DNA of 64,000 bases, taken from GCA-2862585 sp965661345 (GTDB lineage Bacteria > Bacteroidota > Bacteroidia > Flavobacteriales > UBA7312). Below are positions 52,085 to 61,616 of this stretch, piece after piece; the stretch's first letter is position 1; each line of letters opens with the position of its first letter. The stretch covers positions 124,001 through 188,000 of the forward strand of contig CBFIDK010000001.1 of the NCBI GenBank assembly GCA_965661345.1. Direction: 5' to 3'. A program made the position numbers and the translations under genes. Under the pieces are notes generated by a model that saw nothing but the letters and a program-made list of their open reading frames with translations, had not been told where the DNA came from and searched no databases.

Positions 52085-53765
52085 TAACTGGACATTAAAG
52101 CCTCTGCCAGATTCCAAAATTATTGAGGATTTGAAAAATAGTTTGGGAGTATCTTCTGTCGTTGCCACACTATTGGCACAAAGAGGGATTACCGATTTTG
52201 ATGATGCCAAAACATTTTTTAGACCACAGTTTAGTCACCTTCACGATCCTTTCTTAATGAAGGACATGGAAAAAGCCGTTCAGCGATTGAGCACCGCAAT
52301 TTCTAACAATGAAAAAATTCTAGTTTATGGAGATTACGACGTTGACGGAACAACTGCAGTTTCTCTAATGTATCTTTTCCTAAAGAACTTTTCAGAACGA
52401 ATTGAGCATTATATTCCTGACAGATACGATGAAGGATACGGTGTTTCATACAAAGGCATAGACTATGCAAAAGACAACGGTTTTTCTCTTATCATTTGTT
52501 TAGACTGTGGTATAAAAGCGATTGATAAGGTGGCATACGCCAAAGAAAAGGGTGTAGATTTTATCATTTGTGATCATCATAGACCAGGAGATACATTGCC
52601 AGATGCAGTTGCTGTTCTTGACCCAAAACGTAACGATTGCGATTACCCATTTAAAGAATTATGCGGCTGTGGAGTGGGGTTTAAGTTAGCCCAAGCCTAT
52701 TATAAATTTCACGATTACCCATTTGAAGATTTAATACCCTTGTTAGATTTAGTAGTGGTAAGTATTGCCGCCGACATTGTGCCGATGATTGGCGAAAATA
52801 GAGTGCTGTCATATTTTGGATTAAAAGAGTTGAACAATAATCCAAGAAATGGCCTCAAAGCACTGATGGATGTGTCTAATCGAAAAGACACTTTTACTAT
52901 ATCAGACGTTGTTTTCGGCATTGCACCGAGAATTAATGCGGCGGGACGAATTGAACATGGAAACAAAGCTGTCGAACTCTTAATACAAGATGATTATAGT
53001 TTAGCAAAAGAAAAAGCAGACTATATAGATCAACATAATCTTACAAGAAAAGAACTGGATCAAAGCATTACCAAAGAAGCGCTAGAAATGATTGTTCCCA
53101 ATGCTAAAAGCACAGTAGTTAGCAGTGAACATTGGCATAAAGGAGTTGTAGGAATAGTCGCATCGCGATTAATCGAAAGCCATTATCGACCAACTATTGT
53201 CTTGACAGAAAGCAACGGAAAATTAACAGGCTCTGCGCGTTCAGTAAAAGGCTTTGATGTTTATAATGCCATTGACGAGTGCTCGGATTTATTAGAGCAG
53301 TTTGGCGGGCATAAGTATGCTGCAGGACTTACAATGAAAAAAGAAAACTTATCGGAATTTACTCAGCGTTTTGAAGAGGTAGTCAGCAGAACTATTTCCG
53401 ATGAAATGCTCGTTCCAGAGATAAGTATTGATTTAGAAATGGATTTCAAGGAAATAAATTTTAAAACGTATAGAATTTTACAACAAATGGCGCCCTTTGG
53501 ACCCTCAAATAACAAACCTGTTTTGATGCTGAAAGGTGTTGTTGACAACGGTAGAGGCCGACTTATTGGCAGCGATCAATCCCATTTAAAGCTAGCTATT
53601 ACAGACGCCTTAGGCAGTGCAGTTTACGATGGTATAGGTTTTGGAATGGCAAATCACTTTACTAGAATAAAAAATAAAGAACCCTTTGATATTTGTTTTG
53701 TTTTGGAAGAAAACGAATGGAATGGCAATACAACTCTTCAATTAAGGGTGAAGGACATCAAATAA
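52077..53765 (+). CDS. recJ: Single-stranded-DNA-specific exonuclease RecJ
   Basis: RecJ degrades ssDNA 5' to 3' in RecF recombination and mismatch repair. The 562 residues show the DHH motifs GDYDVDGTTA and FIICDHHRPGD, the metal-binding stretches, and the DHHA1 domain with EQFGGHKYAAGLTM near residue 404. An OB-like C-terminal domain follows. It converges directly on dnaG, with the stops adjacent and no terminator. Confidence 0.96.
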   Translation: MTNNWTLKPLPDSKIIEDLKNSLGVSSVVATLLAQRGITDFDDAKTFFRPQFSHLHDPFLMKDMEKAVQRLSTAISNNEKILVYGDYDVDGTTAVSLMYLFLKNFSERIEHYIPDRYDEGYGVSYKGIDYAKDNGFSLIICLDCGIKAIDKVAYAKEKGVDFIICDHHRPGDTLPDAVAVLDPKRNDCDYPFKELCGCGVGFKLAQAYYKFHDYPFEDLIPLLDLVVVSIAADIVPMIGENRVLSYFGLKELNNNPRNGLKALMDVSNRKDTFTISDVVFGIAPRINAAGRIEHGNKAVELLIQDDYSLAKEKADYIDQHNLTRKELDQSITKEALEMIVPNAKSTVVSSEHWHKGVVGIVASRLIESHYRPTIVLTESNGKLTGSARSVKGFDVYNAIDECSDLLEQFGGHKYAAGLTMKKENLSEFTQRFEEVVSRTISDEMLVPEISIDLEMDFKEINFKTYRILQQMAPFGPSNNKPVLMLKGVVDNGRGRLIGSDQSHLKLAITDALGSAVYDGIGFGMANHFTRIKNKEPFDICFVLEENEWNGNTTLQLRVKDIK

Positions 53766-55667
53766 TTACCTAAGAATAGTCCTTCCTAGTTTGGCCGAAA
53801 TTTCTTTTTTTAATTTCGATAAGCTATTGATTTCAGATAGGATATCAAATTCATTATCTTCGGTTGCTTCTTTTAGCTCCTTATTTTTCTCATGAATAAG
53901 CTCACCAATTTTCGCGATTTTTAATGAATAAATAGCCGTCTCAACAGCTGTTTTTAGCTGCATATCTTCAGTTTCAGTATAAATACCGTGGTCTTTCCAT
54001 CGTTTACTCATGGAATGAGGCGAACTAATAATATCGGCTGCTAAGCGAGAAATATTGGGGTTTTTGTGAAGCGTAAAAAACTCTTGTTTTAATAATTCGC
54101 CTTTAGAAAGTGCCTCGGCATAGGCATTAAAAATGAGTTGATAATTGGGATTAGAGAACTCAATTTCATTTTCTAGTTCTGAAAGAATAAATTGCGCAAC
54201 ATACATTTCGCTACTATCAAACTCTACCATGTGGTCACTGTATTCCAATAAGAAACGTATGATATCTTTTTCTTGATGCTCTGAGCTTCCTTGGTTTTGT
54301 TTTACTGCTTTGACCGTATTTTCTTGAGCTGGAGTATTTGAGCGTTGCACGGTCGTGTTCTTAAAGCCAGAGCGTTTAATAGCTCTTATTTTATTGGTGA
54401 TTTCGACTTCTCCTATTTCCAAAAGCTTAGAACATTCTCTAACATATACTGCTCTAGTAATCTCATCAGGAATGATAGCAATAGAGTTCACTATTTCATT
54501 GATAAGCTGCACCTTTTTAATGGGGTCGTTTTTGCTTTCGTCTTTTAGGAGATTTGTTTTGAAGGTTAAAAAATCTTGAGCTTTATCAGTAATAAAGGCG
54601 TGTATTTTTTCTTGACCTAAAGATTGAGCATAACTATCCGGATCTTCTCCTTCAGGAAACAGTACCACTTTTACATTCATGCCTTCCGCAAGAATAAGGT
54701 CAATGCCCCTGAAGGAAGCTTTGATACCTGCGGCATCTCCATCAAACAAAATAGTTATGTTTTTGGTAAAACGGCTTATTAACTTTATTTGTTCACTAGT
54801 TAGGGCAGTTCCAGATGATGCTACTACATTTTCAATGCCATTTTGGTGCATTGAAATAACATCAGTATACCCTTCAACCAAATAACAATTGTCTTGCTTT
54901 ACAATGGCAGATTTAGAAAAGTAGATGCCATAAAGCACTTTGCTTTTGTGATATATTTCACTTTCAGGCGAATTGAGATATTTGGCTGCTTTCTCATTTT
55001 TTTTGAGAATTCTGCCTCCAAAACCTAAGACTCTTCCAGAAATACTATGAATAGGGAACATTATTCTCCCTTTGAAGCGGTCAAAAGACTTGTTCTCTTT
55101 GACAATACTCAAACCGGTTTTTTCTAAATACTCAATTTTGTAAGAGTTGTCCAGCGCCGACTTTGTAAATGAATCCCAGCCGTCAGGGTTATATCCTAGC
55201 TGAAACTTGTCAATCATTTCTGAGGACACCCCTCTTTCCTTGAAATAGCTCAAGCCAATGGCTTTACCTTCATTAGTTTTGTGCAAAGTATCTTTGAAAT
55301 AATCACGAGCATATGAATTGACTACAAATAGACTTTCTCTTGCATTAGCTTTTTCTATTTGTTCAGGAGTCTGTTCTTCCTCTACAATTTCTATATTGTA
55401 TTTTTTGGCAAGAAAACGTAGCGCTTCTGGATAGGAATACTGTTCATGCTCCATAACAAAGTTGATGGAGTTTCCACCTTTACCACAGCCGAAGCATTTA
55501 AATATGCCCTTTACAGGTGAAACAGTAAATGAAGGTGTTTTTTCATCGTGAAACGGACAATTTCCCAGAAGATTTACGCCTCTTTTTTTGAGAGTAATAA
55601 AGTCGCCTACAACTTCCTCAATTCGAACACTGTCGTAAATATTGTCTATTGTTTCTTTTGGAATCAT
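53766..55667 (-). CDS. dnaG: DNA primase
   Basis: DnaG makes RNA primers for replication. The 633 residues have the CHC2 zinc ribbon (CPFHDEKTPSF, CFGCGKGG; about residues 38-63), the RNA polymerase domain, and the TOPRIM core with VEGYTDVISM and the acidic LFDGDAAGIKA near residue 310. The C-terminal DnaB-binding region is about 180 residues. The start overlaps the end of the polyprenyl synthase gene by four bases. Confidence 0.97.
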   Translation of the reverse strand: MIPKETIDNIYDSVRIEEVVGDFITLKKRGVNLLGNCPFHDEKTPSFTVSPVKGIFKCFGCGKGGNSINFVMEHEQYSYPEALRFLAKKYNIEIVEEEQTPEQIEKANARESLFVVNSYARDYFKDTLHKTNEGKAIGLSYFKERGVSSEMIDKFQLGYNPDGWDSFTKSALDNSYKIEYLEKTGLSIVKENKSFDRFKGRIMFPIHSISGRVLGFGGRILKKNEKAAKYLNSPESEIYHKSKVLYGIYFSKSAIVKQDNCYLVEGYTDVISMHQNGIENVVASSGTALTSEQIKLISRFTKNITILFDGDAAGIKASFRGIDLILAEGMNVKVVLFPEGEDPDSYAQSLGQEKIHAFITDKAQDFLTFKTNLLKDESKNDPIKKVQLINEIVNSIAIIPDEITRAVYVRECSKLLEIGEVEITNKIRAIKRSGFKNTTVQRSNTPAQENTVKAVKQNQGSSEHQEKDIIRFLLEYSDHMVEFDSSEMYVAQFILSELENEIEFSNPNYQLIFNAYAEALSKGELLKQEFFTLHKNPNISRLAADIISSPHSMSKRWKDHGIYTETEDMQLKTAVETAIYSLKIAKIGELIHEKNKELKEATEDNEFDILSEINSLSKLKKEISAKLGRTILR

Positions 55668-56638
55668 TTCTTTCTTTCGATGACGAAATTTACTAAAAGT
55701 TCTAGAGACTTTCGGCTTTCGTTGTCATCAAAAGTTTTCAACAAAGCCAAGGCTTTGTTTTGGTAGCCTTTCATCTTTTCTATGGTGTACTCAATACCGC
55801 CACTTTGTTTGACGAGGGCTAATACTTTAGACACACGTTCAGTATCAGTATTGTGTTTTTTTACCGTTTGAATGATGAATTTGCGGTCTTTTTTTGAAGC
55901 ATGTTTAAGGGCGAAAATTAGGGGAAGAGTCATCTTTTGCTCCTTTATGTCAATTCCCGTTGGTTTTCCAATGATATCTTCGTTGTAATAATCAAATAAG
56001 TCGTCTTTCATCTGAAAAGCAATTCCTACTAGCTCGCCAAACTCTCTCATTTTTTCTACAGTTTCTTTATCCTGATTTGCAGCTGTGGCACCACAGGCAC
56101 AACATGCGGCAATTAATGCAGCAGTTTTTTGCCTTATAATTTCAAAATAAATGTCTTCTTCGATGTCAAGGCGTCTAGCTTTTTCAATTTGTAGCAGCTC
56201 ACCTTCACTCATGTCTTTTACGGCTTTTGAAACAATTTGAAGTAAGTTGTATTCTTCGTTTTGTAAAGACAATAGTAGGCCTTGCGACAAGAGAAAATCA
56301 CCAACTAAAACGGCAATTTTATTTTTCCATAGAGCATTCACGGAGAAAAAACCTCTTCTTAAATTAGCGTCATCAATAACATCATCGTGAACAAGTGTAG
56401 CGGTATGCAAAAGCTCTATGAGTGAGGCTGATCGATAGGTGCTTTCATTTATTTCCCCAAACATTTTATTACTTAAGAAAACGAACATAGGACGCATCTG
56501 CTTTCCTTTTCGTTTCACGATATAATGCAAGACCTTGTCCAAGAGAGGTACATTGCTTTTCAAAGACTCCTTAAATTTAGATTCAAACAAGTGCATTTCT
56601 TGCTGAATAGGAGACTTAATCTTTTTTATCGCGTTCAT
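55664..56638 (-). CDS. Polyprenyl diphosphate synthase (octaprenyl/heptaprenyl type)
   Basis: This long-chain isoprenyl synthase likely makes the side chain of menaquinone. The 324 residues show both aspartate-rich motifs: LVHDDVIDDA near residue 88 and FQMKDDLFDYYNED near 215. The chain length of the product cannot be read from the sequence. It is upstream of dnaG in the same unit. Confidence 0.93.
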   Translation of the reverse strand: MNAIKKIKSPIQQEMHLFESKFKESLKSNVPLLDKVLHYIVKRKGKQMRPMFVFLSNKMFGEINESTYRSASLIELLHTATLVHDDVIDDANLRRGFFSVNALWKNKIAVLVGDFLLSQGLLLSLQNEEYNLLQIVSKAVKDMSEGELLQIEKARRLDIEEDIYFEIIRQKTAALIAACCACGATAANQDKETVEKMREFGELVGIAFQMKDDLFDYYNEDIIGKPTGIDIKEQKMTLPLIFALKHASKKDRKFIIQTVKKHNTDTERVSKVLALVKQSGGIEYTIEKMKGYQNKALALLKTFDDNESRKSLELLVNFVIERKK

Positions 56639-56674
56639 TTAGAAAAATAAGAGGGTACAAAGATACGAATAACA

Positions 56675-57724
56675 CTAGGACTTGACCAGCTTATTAGCTA
56701 ATTGTCCACAGGCGGCATCAATGTCTTTTCCTCGACTTCTTCTGACGTTTACTATTAGGTTTTTACTTTCTAAATAGGCCACGAAGGCATCGACTTTATC
56801 TCTGTTGGCTTGTTTGAACTCGCCATCGTCTATGGGGTTGTACTCAATAATATTGATTTTACACGGAGTAATTCGGGCAAACTGAGCCAATTCAATAGCA
56901 TCGCTAATTTCATCATTAAAATCTTTAAAGATGATGTACTCGTAAGTTAGCCGAGTGCCTGTTTTTTCATAAAAGTAAATAATCGCTTCTTTTAAGGATT
57001 CCAATGAGTTTTGCTCATTGATGGGCATTATATAATCTCTTTTTTTATCGTTTGCGGCATGAAGTGATATCGCCAGATTAAACTTTACCTCATCGTCACC
57101 AAGTTTTTTTATGAGTTTAGCTATACCCGCTGTGGAAACAGTAATTCGTTTTGGTGACATTCCTAAGCCGTCATTAGAAGTGATTTTTTCAATTGAATTC
57201 AACACATTTCTGTAGTTCAATAATGGCTCACCCATTCCCATGTACACGATATTACTCAGTTTTTGCTGGTAATTTTTTTGGGCGACGTCATTGAGCATAA
57301 ATACTTGATCGTACATTTCATCTGCGTTAAGGTTTCGAAGTCTATCCAATTTTCCTGTTGCGCAAAATTTACAACTCAAACTACATCCTACCTGAGAGGA
57401 AATACAGGCCGTCATCCTAGATTTTGTTGGGATAAGTACGCCTTCCACATTATTGCCGTCGAAAAGTTTAAAGGCCGATTTTATAGTACGGTCGGTACTT
57501 TTTTGAGATTCAGAAATCTGAAGGTGTTGAATCACAAATGCTTCGTCAAGTAATTCAATTATTTCTTTTGAAATGTTGCGCATTTCTGAAAATGTGGACA
57601 CGGATTTTTTCCATAGCCATTCATACACTTGCTTTGCTCTAAAGCTAGGGTGATTGTTCGTGTCAAAAAAGTCTTTTAGTTCATCTAAGGTAAGTTCACG
57701 AATATTTTTTTTCTGTAAAGACAT
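56675..57724 (-). CDS. rlmN: 23S rRNA (A2503-C2)/tRNA methyltransferase RlmN
   Basis: RlmN is a radical SAM enzyme that methylates A2503 of 23S rRNA and A37 of some tRNAs. The ATG at 57724 is used (349 residues), because the frame start at 57754 lies in the promoter. The cluster motif CSLSCKFCATG is present, as are GMGEPLLNYRNV and the C-terminal RRSRGKDIDAACGQL, which holds a catalytic cysteine. Confidence 0.96.
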   Translation of the reverse strand: MSLQKKNIRELTLDELKDFFDTNNHPSFRAKQVYEWLWKKSVSTFSEMRNISKEIIELLDEAFVIQHLQISESQKSTDRTIKSAFKLFDGNNVEGVLIPTKSRMTACISSQVGCSLSCKFCATGKLDRLRNLNADEMYDQVFMLNDVAQKNYQQKLSNIVYMGMGEPLLNYRNVLNSIEKITSNDGLGMSPKRITVSTAGIAKLIKKLGDDEVKFNLAISLHAANDKKRDYIMPINEQNSLESLKEAIIYFYEKTGTRLTYEYIIFKDFNDEISDAIELAQFARITPCKINIIEYNPIDDGEFKQANRDKVDAFVAYLESKNLIVNVRRSRGKDIDAACGQLANKLVKS

Positions 57725-57728
57725 GGCG

Positions 57729-57745
57729 CAAAGATAGTATCTTTG
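57729..57745. promoter_or_regulatory. 17-base inverted repeat forming both -7 elements of rlmN and the amidohydrolase gene
   Basis: CAAAGATA-G-TATCTTTG is a perfect inverted repeat around one base. Each half is a TAnnTTTG element reading outward, four bases before the rlmN ATG (minus) and eight bases before the amidohydrolase ATG (plus). The -33 elements would fall inside the opposite coding regions and are not clear. Confidence 0.6.
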
Positions 57746-57753
57746 TACGCTCA

Positions 57754-58887
57754 ATGCGCTATTTAACCTCAGATATCATTTTCACAGCTCATTCAGCACC
57801 AATTTTGGACGGTGTTGTACTTATAAATGATGATGGTGAAATTGTAAAAATAGTGCAAAATAAGAGCGAGGTAGAAGGCGAAAATTTGGAATATTTTAAA
57901 GGGGCTTTGTGTCCAGGCTTTATAAATACCCATTGCCATTTGGAGCTGTCTCATTTGCAGAACGAATTGCCCCAAAAAACAGGCTTACCTCATTTTATTA
58001 ATTCAATAGGTAAACTAAGAAAGGCTGACGAACGTCTTAAAGAAGAGGCTTTTAAATTTGCCGATAATCAGATGTCAAAAAACGGTATTGTAGCCGTAGC
58101 AGACATTAGCAATACGGCAGACACTTTCGCTACTAAGGCCAATAGTTCTTTATACTATTACACTTTTATTGAATTATTTGCGTCGAACCCTAATAAAGCG
58201 CAAGAAGTATTCGAACGCGGCTTGAAGCTTAGTAAAGAATGTACTACGCCAAACTCTCTGACACCTCATGCTAATTATTCTGTTTCATTACCCCTTTTTA
58301 AGATCATAAAGGGGCACAACAAAGGTGAAATTATTAGTATTCACTCTCAAGAAACGCCTACTGAAGACGAGATGTTTTTAGAAGGTAAAGGCGATTTATT
58401 ATCCCAGTTGATTGCAAAAGATTTTTTCCAATATACAGGTAAAACGGCTTTGCAAAGCACGCTGCCATTGTTGCCCAAAGCTCCTGTTTTATTGGTGCAC
58501 AATACCTTCACCACTAAGGCGGATTTGACTAATGCATTATCTAATTACGACAGCTTGTATTGGTGCACTTGCCCAAAAGCAAATCTATACATAGAAAATA
58601 AACTGCCAAATTACCAGCAGTTTGTAGATGCTGACGTAAAAATGACCATTGGAACGGATAGTTTAGCATCAAACGATACACTTTGTATTTTGGAAGAAAT
58701 GAAAGCGATTCAGCCATACGTTTCATTAGATGTATTGGTGCGATGGGCGTGTAAAAATGGCGCTGAATTCCTTAGCCTAGAATCGCTAGGAACGCTAGAA
58801 AAAGGTAAGCGCCCAGGGCTAAATCATATTAGTCATATTGAAGGTGGAAAGCTGACTAAAGAGAGTAGAGTGACGCCTCTTTTTTAA
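57754..58887 (+). CDS. Amidohydrolase family protein
   Basis: The 377-residue metal hydrolase has the N-terminal beta sandwich and the barrel metal motifs CPGFINTHCHLELSHL, IHSQET, LVHNTF and GTDSLASN. The family includes deaminases of nucleosides and aminodeoxyfutalosine (MqnX-type), and the HCHLELS motif would fit that group. The menaquinone route used here is unknown, so the substrate is not assigned. It diverges from rlmN and ends within four bases of the converging outer-membrane protein gene. Confidence 0.85.
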   Translation: MRYLTSDIIFTAHSAPILDGVVLINDDGEIVKIVQNKSEVEGENLEYFKGALCPGFINTHCHLELSHLQNELPQKTGLPHFINSIGKLRKADERLKEEAFKFADNQMSKNGIVAVADISNTADTFATKANSSLYYYTFIELFASNPNKAQEVFERGLKLSKECTTPNSLTPHANYSVSLPLFKIIKGHNKGEIISIHSQETPTEDEMFLEGKGDLLSQLIAKDFFQYTGKTALQSTLPLLPKAPVLLVHNTFTTKADLTNALSNYDSLYWCTCPKANLYIENKLPNYQQFVDADVKMTIGTDSLASNDTLCILEEMKAIQPYVSLDVLVRWACKNGAEFLSLESLGTLEKGKRPGLNHISHIEGGKLTKESRVTPLF

Positions 58888-59807
58888 AAATAAACTCGGT
58901 ACTCTAATCCTGCCACAAAAGCTCTTGTTAATCCATCGGGTCTTATTTCTCTGACGACTAATGGCGTACCCATGTTCACCATAATATTGCTTTTACTGCT
59001 CAATTTATAGTCTAGAAAAGCAGTAACATTTACAGTTAAACCGTCAGAACCTTCAATATCTTTTCTTTCGTTATTATCAAGATAGGTGTCATTCCCAAAG
59101 TGATAGATGTTGAGTAGACTTGGAGTAAGACTTATTTTGTCGTTTAACTCTAAAGGATATGAAATACGCACTAAGCCATCGCCTTTTCGTTCAAAGCCAT
59201 TGGTGGTTTGTATGGTGTTACCTCCATCTCCATAAATATAGCCGTTCTCACTTTGAGTCAGCGGCTGTTGCAGTGCTACATTTAATTGAAAGTTATTTAA
59301 TTGATGACTGGCAGCGAGCAAAAGATCGAATGTTCCCAAGCTGCTTTGGTAGTCTAAGGGCAATGAGTAGTTAGGAACTAAAACGAGGGTTGAAGGCTGA
59401 TTCTTTAACTCGTCATACATTTTATTGGCATCGCTTAAAGGAATTTTCAAGCCGCCAGAAAATGAAGTGCTTGAGTTATTCTTATAGCTAAGATTCAAAA
59501 AGATATCGGATAATCCAGAATTAGATATATTACTTCCGCTTTGAGTAATGCTAGTTAGTTTAGTCTCAATTGAGATGGCGCTATTAATTTGCCTTTTGTA
59601 CTTTATGTAAGAACTTACGGCGGTAATATCATTGTCAGCTAAACCGTATGATAATCCTAGGCTAGCCGAAGAAGCATTTGATAAATCTGTTTCTAAGGAA
59701 TTTGGACTGTTGGCATCGAGGGTGCAAAATCCAGCATCGCTACAGCCTTGAGAATATGCTATTGTACAAGTAATTAAAAATGTGAAAATTAAGATGAGAT
59801 TTTTCAT
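58884..59807 (-). CDS. Outer-membrane beta-barrel-like protein, function unknown
   Basis: The 307 residues start with a signal peptide (ending TIAYSQ) and then a short Cys-containing segment (GCSDAGFC). Alternating amphipathic strands follow, ending in an aromatic residue (GLEYRVYF), which is typical of outer-membrane barrels. There is no recognised family motif. It is a single-gene unit upstream of which ispD begins another. Confidence 0.75.
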   Translation of the reverse strand: MKNLILIFTFLITCTIAYSQGCSDAGFCTLDANSPNSLETDLSNASSASLGLSYGLADNDITAVSSYIKYKRQINSAISIETKLTSITQSGSNISNSGLSDIFLNLSYKNNSSTSFSGGLKIPLSDANKMYDELKNQPSTLVLVPNYSLPLDYQSSLGTFDLLLAASHQLNNFQLNVALQQPLTQSENGYIYGDGGNTIQTTNGFERKGDGLVRISYPLELNDKISLTPSLLNIYHFGNDTYLDNNERKDIEGSDGLTVNVTAFLDYKLSSKSNIMVNMGTPLVVREIRPDGLTRAFVAGLEYRVYF

Positions 59808-59848
59808 GATAGTAAGTTTTATGGGCTTTTCAAAGTTATGATTTTTTT

Positions 59849-60511
59849 CTAAGCCATGTTCATTTTAGCAATCTTTAAGTCTTCCGGAGTCGTGATTTTG
59901 ATATTTTCTTTATTGCCAGAGATGAGTTGTATCTCTAGCCCCATAGCTTCAACGACAGAAGCGTCATCTGTAAAAGAAGGGCTGTACTTTTGCTGATACG
60001 CTTTTACAATAACTTCGCTAGTAAAACACTGTGGCGTTTGAACGATTAGGTAGTCATCTCTGTTAACGACCATGCTGCCACTTTTTGTTTTTTGACGCAA
60101 ACTCTCTTCGACAGCAATTACAGGAATGGCGGCATTTTTTTCTTTTGCCATTTGCATACATTGAGTTACAACGCTAGCTTTCACTAGTGGCCGCACTCCA
60201 TCGTGAATGGCAACTACCGATTTCTCTGTTACGCTTTGCAAGGCATTTCTTACAGACTCAAAGCGGCTAGAACCACCTGCTACGAGTTTATGATTGATAC
60301 TAAATTGATGCACTTCACATAGGTCTTTCCAGGTGTCAAATTCAGTTTGAGGCAGGGCTAATATGATTTCTGAATGTGGTAAACTTTGCTGCATTTTTAA
60401 AATAGTATGCATCAAAATCGGCTTAGAATTAAGCTCTAAAAACTGCTTAGGGATAGAAGAACCCATTCGGCTTCCGCTACCCCCAGCAACTATGATAGTA
60501 TAGTATTTCAC
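59849..60511 (-). CDS. ispD: 2-C-methyl-D-erythritol 4-phosphate cytidylyltransferase
   Basis: IspD attaches CMP to MEP in the non-mevalonate isoprenoid pathway. The 220 residues have the nucleotide-binding AGGSGSRMGSSIPKQF, AIHDGVRPLV, and TDDASVVEAMG. It is two bases downstream of queA. Confidence 0.95.
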   Translation of the reverse strand: MKYYTIIVAGGSGSRMGSSIPKQFLELNSKPILMHTILKMQQSLPHSEIILALPQTEFDTWKDLCEVHQFSINHKLVAGGSSRFESVRNALQSVTEKSVVAIHDGVRPLVKASVVTQCMQMAKEKNAAIPVIAVEESLRQKTKSGSMVVNRDDYLIVQTPQCFTSEVIVKAYQQKYSPSFTDDASVVEAMGLEIQLISGNKENIKITTPEDLKIAKMNMA

Positions 60512-60513
60512 TT

Positions 60514-61569
60514 TTATATTATAAGCATAGCATCACCGTAAGAGAAAAACTTGTACTTCTCTTTGATGGCTTCTTTATAGGCATTCATGATTAATTCGTG
60601 TCCTCCAAAGGCTGACACCATCATTAATAATGTTGATTTTGGCGTATGAAAATTGGTAATCATACAGTTGGCAATACTGAAATCGTATGGTGGATAAATA
60701 AACTTATTGGTCCATCCCTCGTAAGGTGTAATCAATCCTTCTGTAGTTACTGAAGTTTCGATTGCTCTCATGGACGTAGTTCCAACGGCACATACTTTAC
60801 GTTTGTTTTGAATACCGCTATTGATGAGATTGGCAGTTTCTGAGTCAATGTATAACTCCTCAGAATCCATTTTATGTTTACTTAAATCTTCAACCTCAAC
60901 TGCTCTGAATGTACCTAAGCCAATATGTAGAGTTAGGTTAGCAAAGTCAACGCCTTTAATTTCTAATCGCTTTAATAATTCACGACTAAAATGAAGTCCA
61001 GCCGTAGGAGCCGCAACAGCACCTTCATTTTTTGCATAAATGGTTTGATATCGGGCTTCATCTTCAGCGTCTGGCTCTCTTTTAATGTATTTAGGCAAAG
61101 GTGTTTCGCCTAAATCTTTTAGTTTTTGTCTAAACTCTTCGTAGCTTCCATCGTAAAGAAAACGCAATGTTCTACCCCTAGAGGTTGTGTTGTCAATAAC
61201 CTCAGCGACTAAATCGTCATCGCCGAAATATAATTTGTTTCCGATTCTAATTTTTCTTGCAGGGTCAACTAAGACGTCCCACAACAAATTTTCTTTATTA
61301 AGTTCTCTTAACAAAAAGACTTCAATTCTGGCGCCAGTTTTTTCTTTGTTTCCATACATTCTAGCAGGAAATACTTTGGTATCATTGAAAATCATCACAT
61401 CACTTTCATCAAAGTAGTTGATTAAGTCTTTGAAAAGTTTGTGTTCAATAGTACCGGTTTTTCTGTCAACCACCATCAAGCGAGATTCATCTCTGTTAAC
61501 AGGTGGTCTTTCTGCTAAAAGTTCTTCAGGTAATTCAAAATTAAATTGTGATAGCTTTTTTTTAATCAT
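60514..61569 (-). CDS. queA: S-adenosylmethionine:tRNA ribosyltransferase-isomerase QueA
   Basis: QueA transfers the ribosyl group of SAM to preQ1 in tRNA, forming epoxyqueuosine. The 351 residues show ELLAERPPVNRDESRLMVVD, FNDTKVFPARMYG, PTAGLHFSREL and THIGLGTFRAVEVED-type motifs (here LHIGLGTFRAVEVED). It lies between truB and ispD on the minus strand. Confidence 0.96.
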   Translation of the reverse strand: MIKKKLSQFNFELPEELLAERPPVNRDESRLMVVDRKTGTIEHKLFKDLINYFDESDVMIFNDTKVFPARMYGNKEKTGARIEVFLLRELNKENLLWDVLVDPARKIRIGNKLYFGDDDLVAEVIDNTTSRGRTLRFLYDGSYEEFRQKLKDLGETPLPKYIKREPDAEDEARYQTIYAKNEGAVAAPTAGLHFSRELLKRLEIKGVDFANLTLHIGLGTFRAVEVEDLSKHKMDSEELYIDSETANLINSGIQNKRKVCAVGTTSMRAIETSVTTEGLITPYEGWTNKFIYPPYDFSIANCMITNFHTPKSTLLMMVSAFGGHELIMNAYKEAIKEKYKFFSYGDAMLII

Positions 61570-61616
61570 GTGTGTCTTTTTGTAATTAAATTAAAAAAGT
61601 TCGCAAATATACTAAA

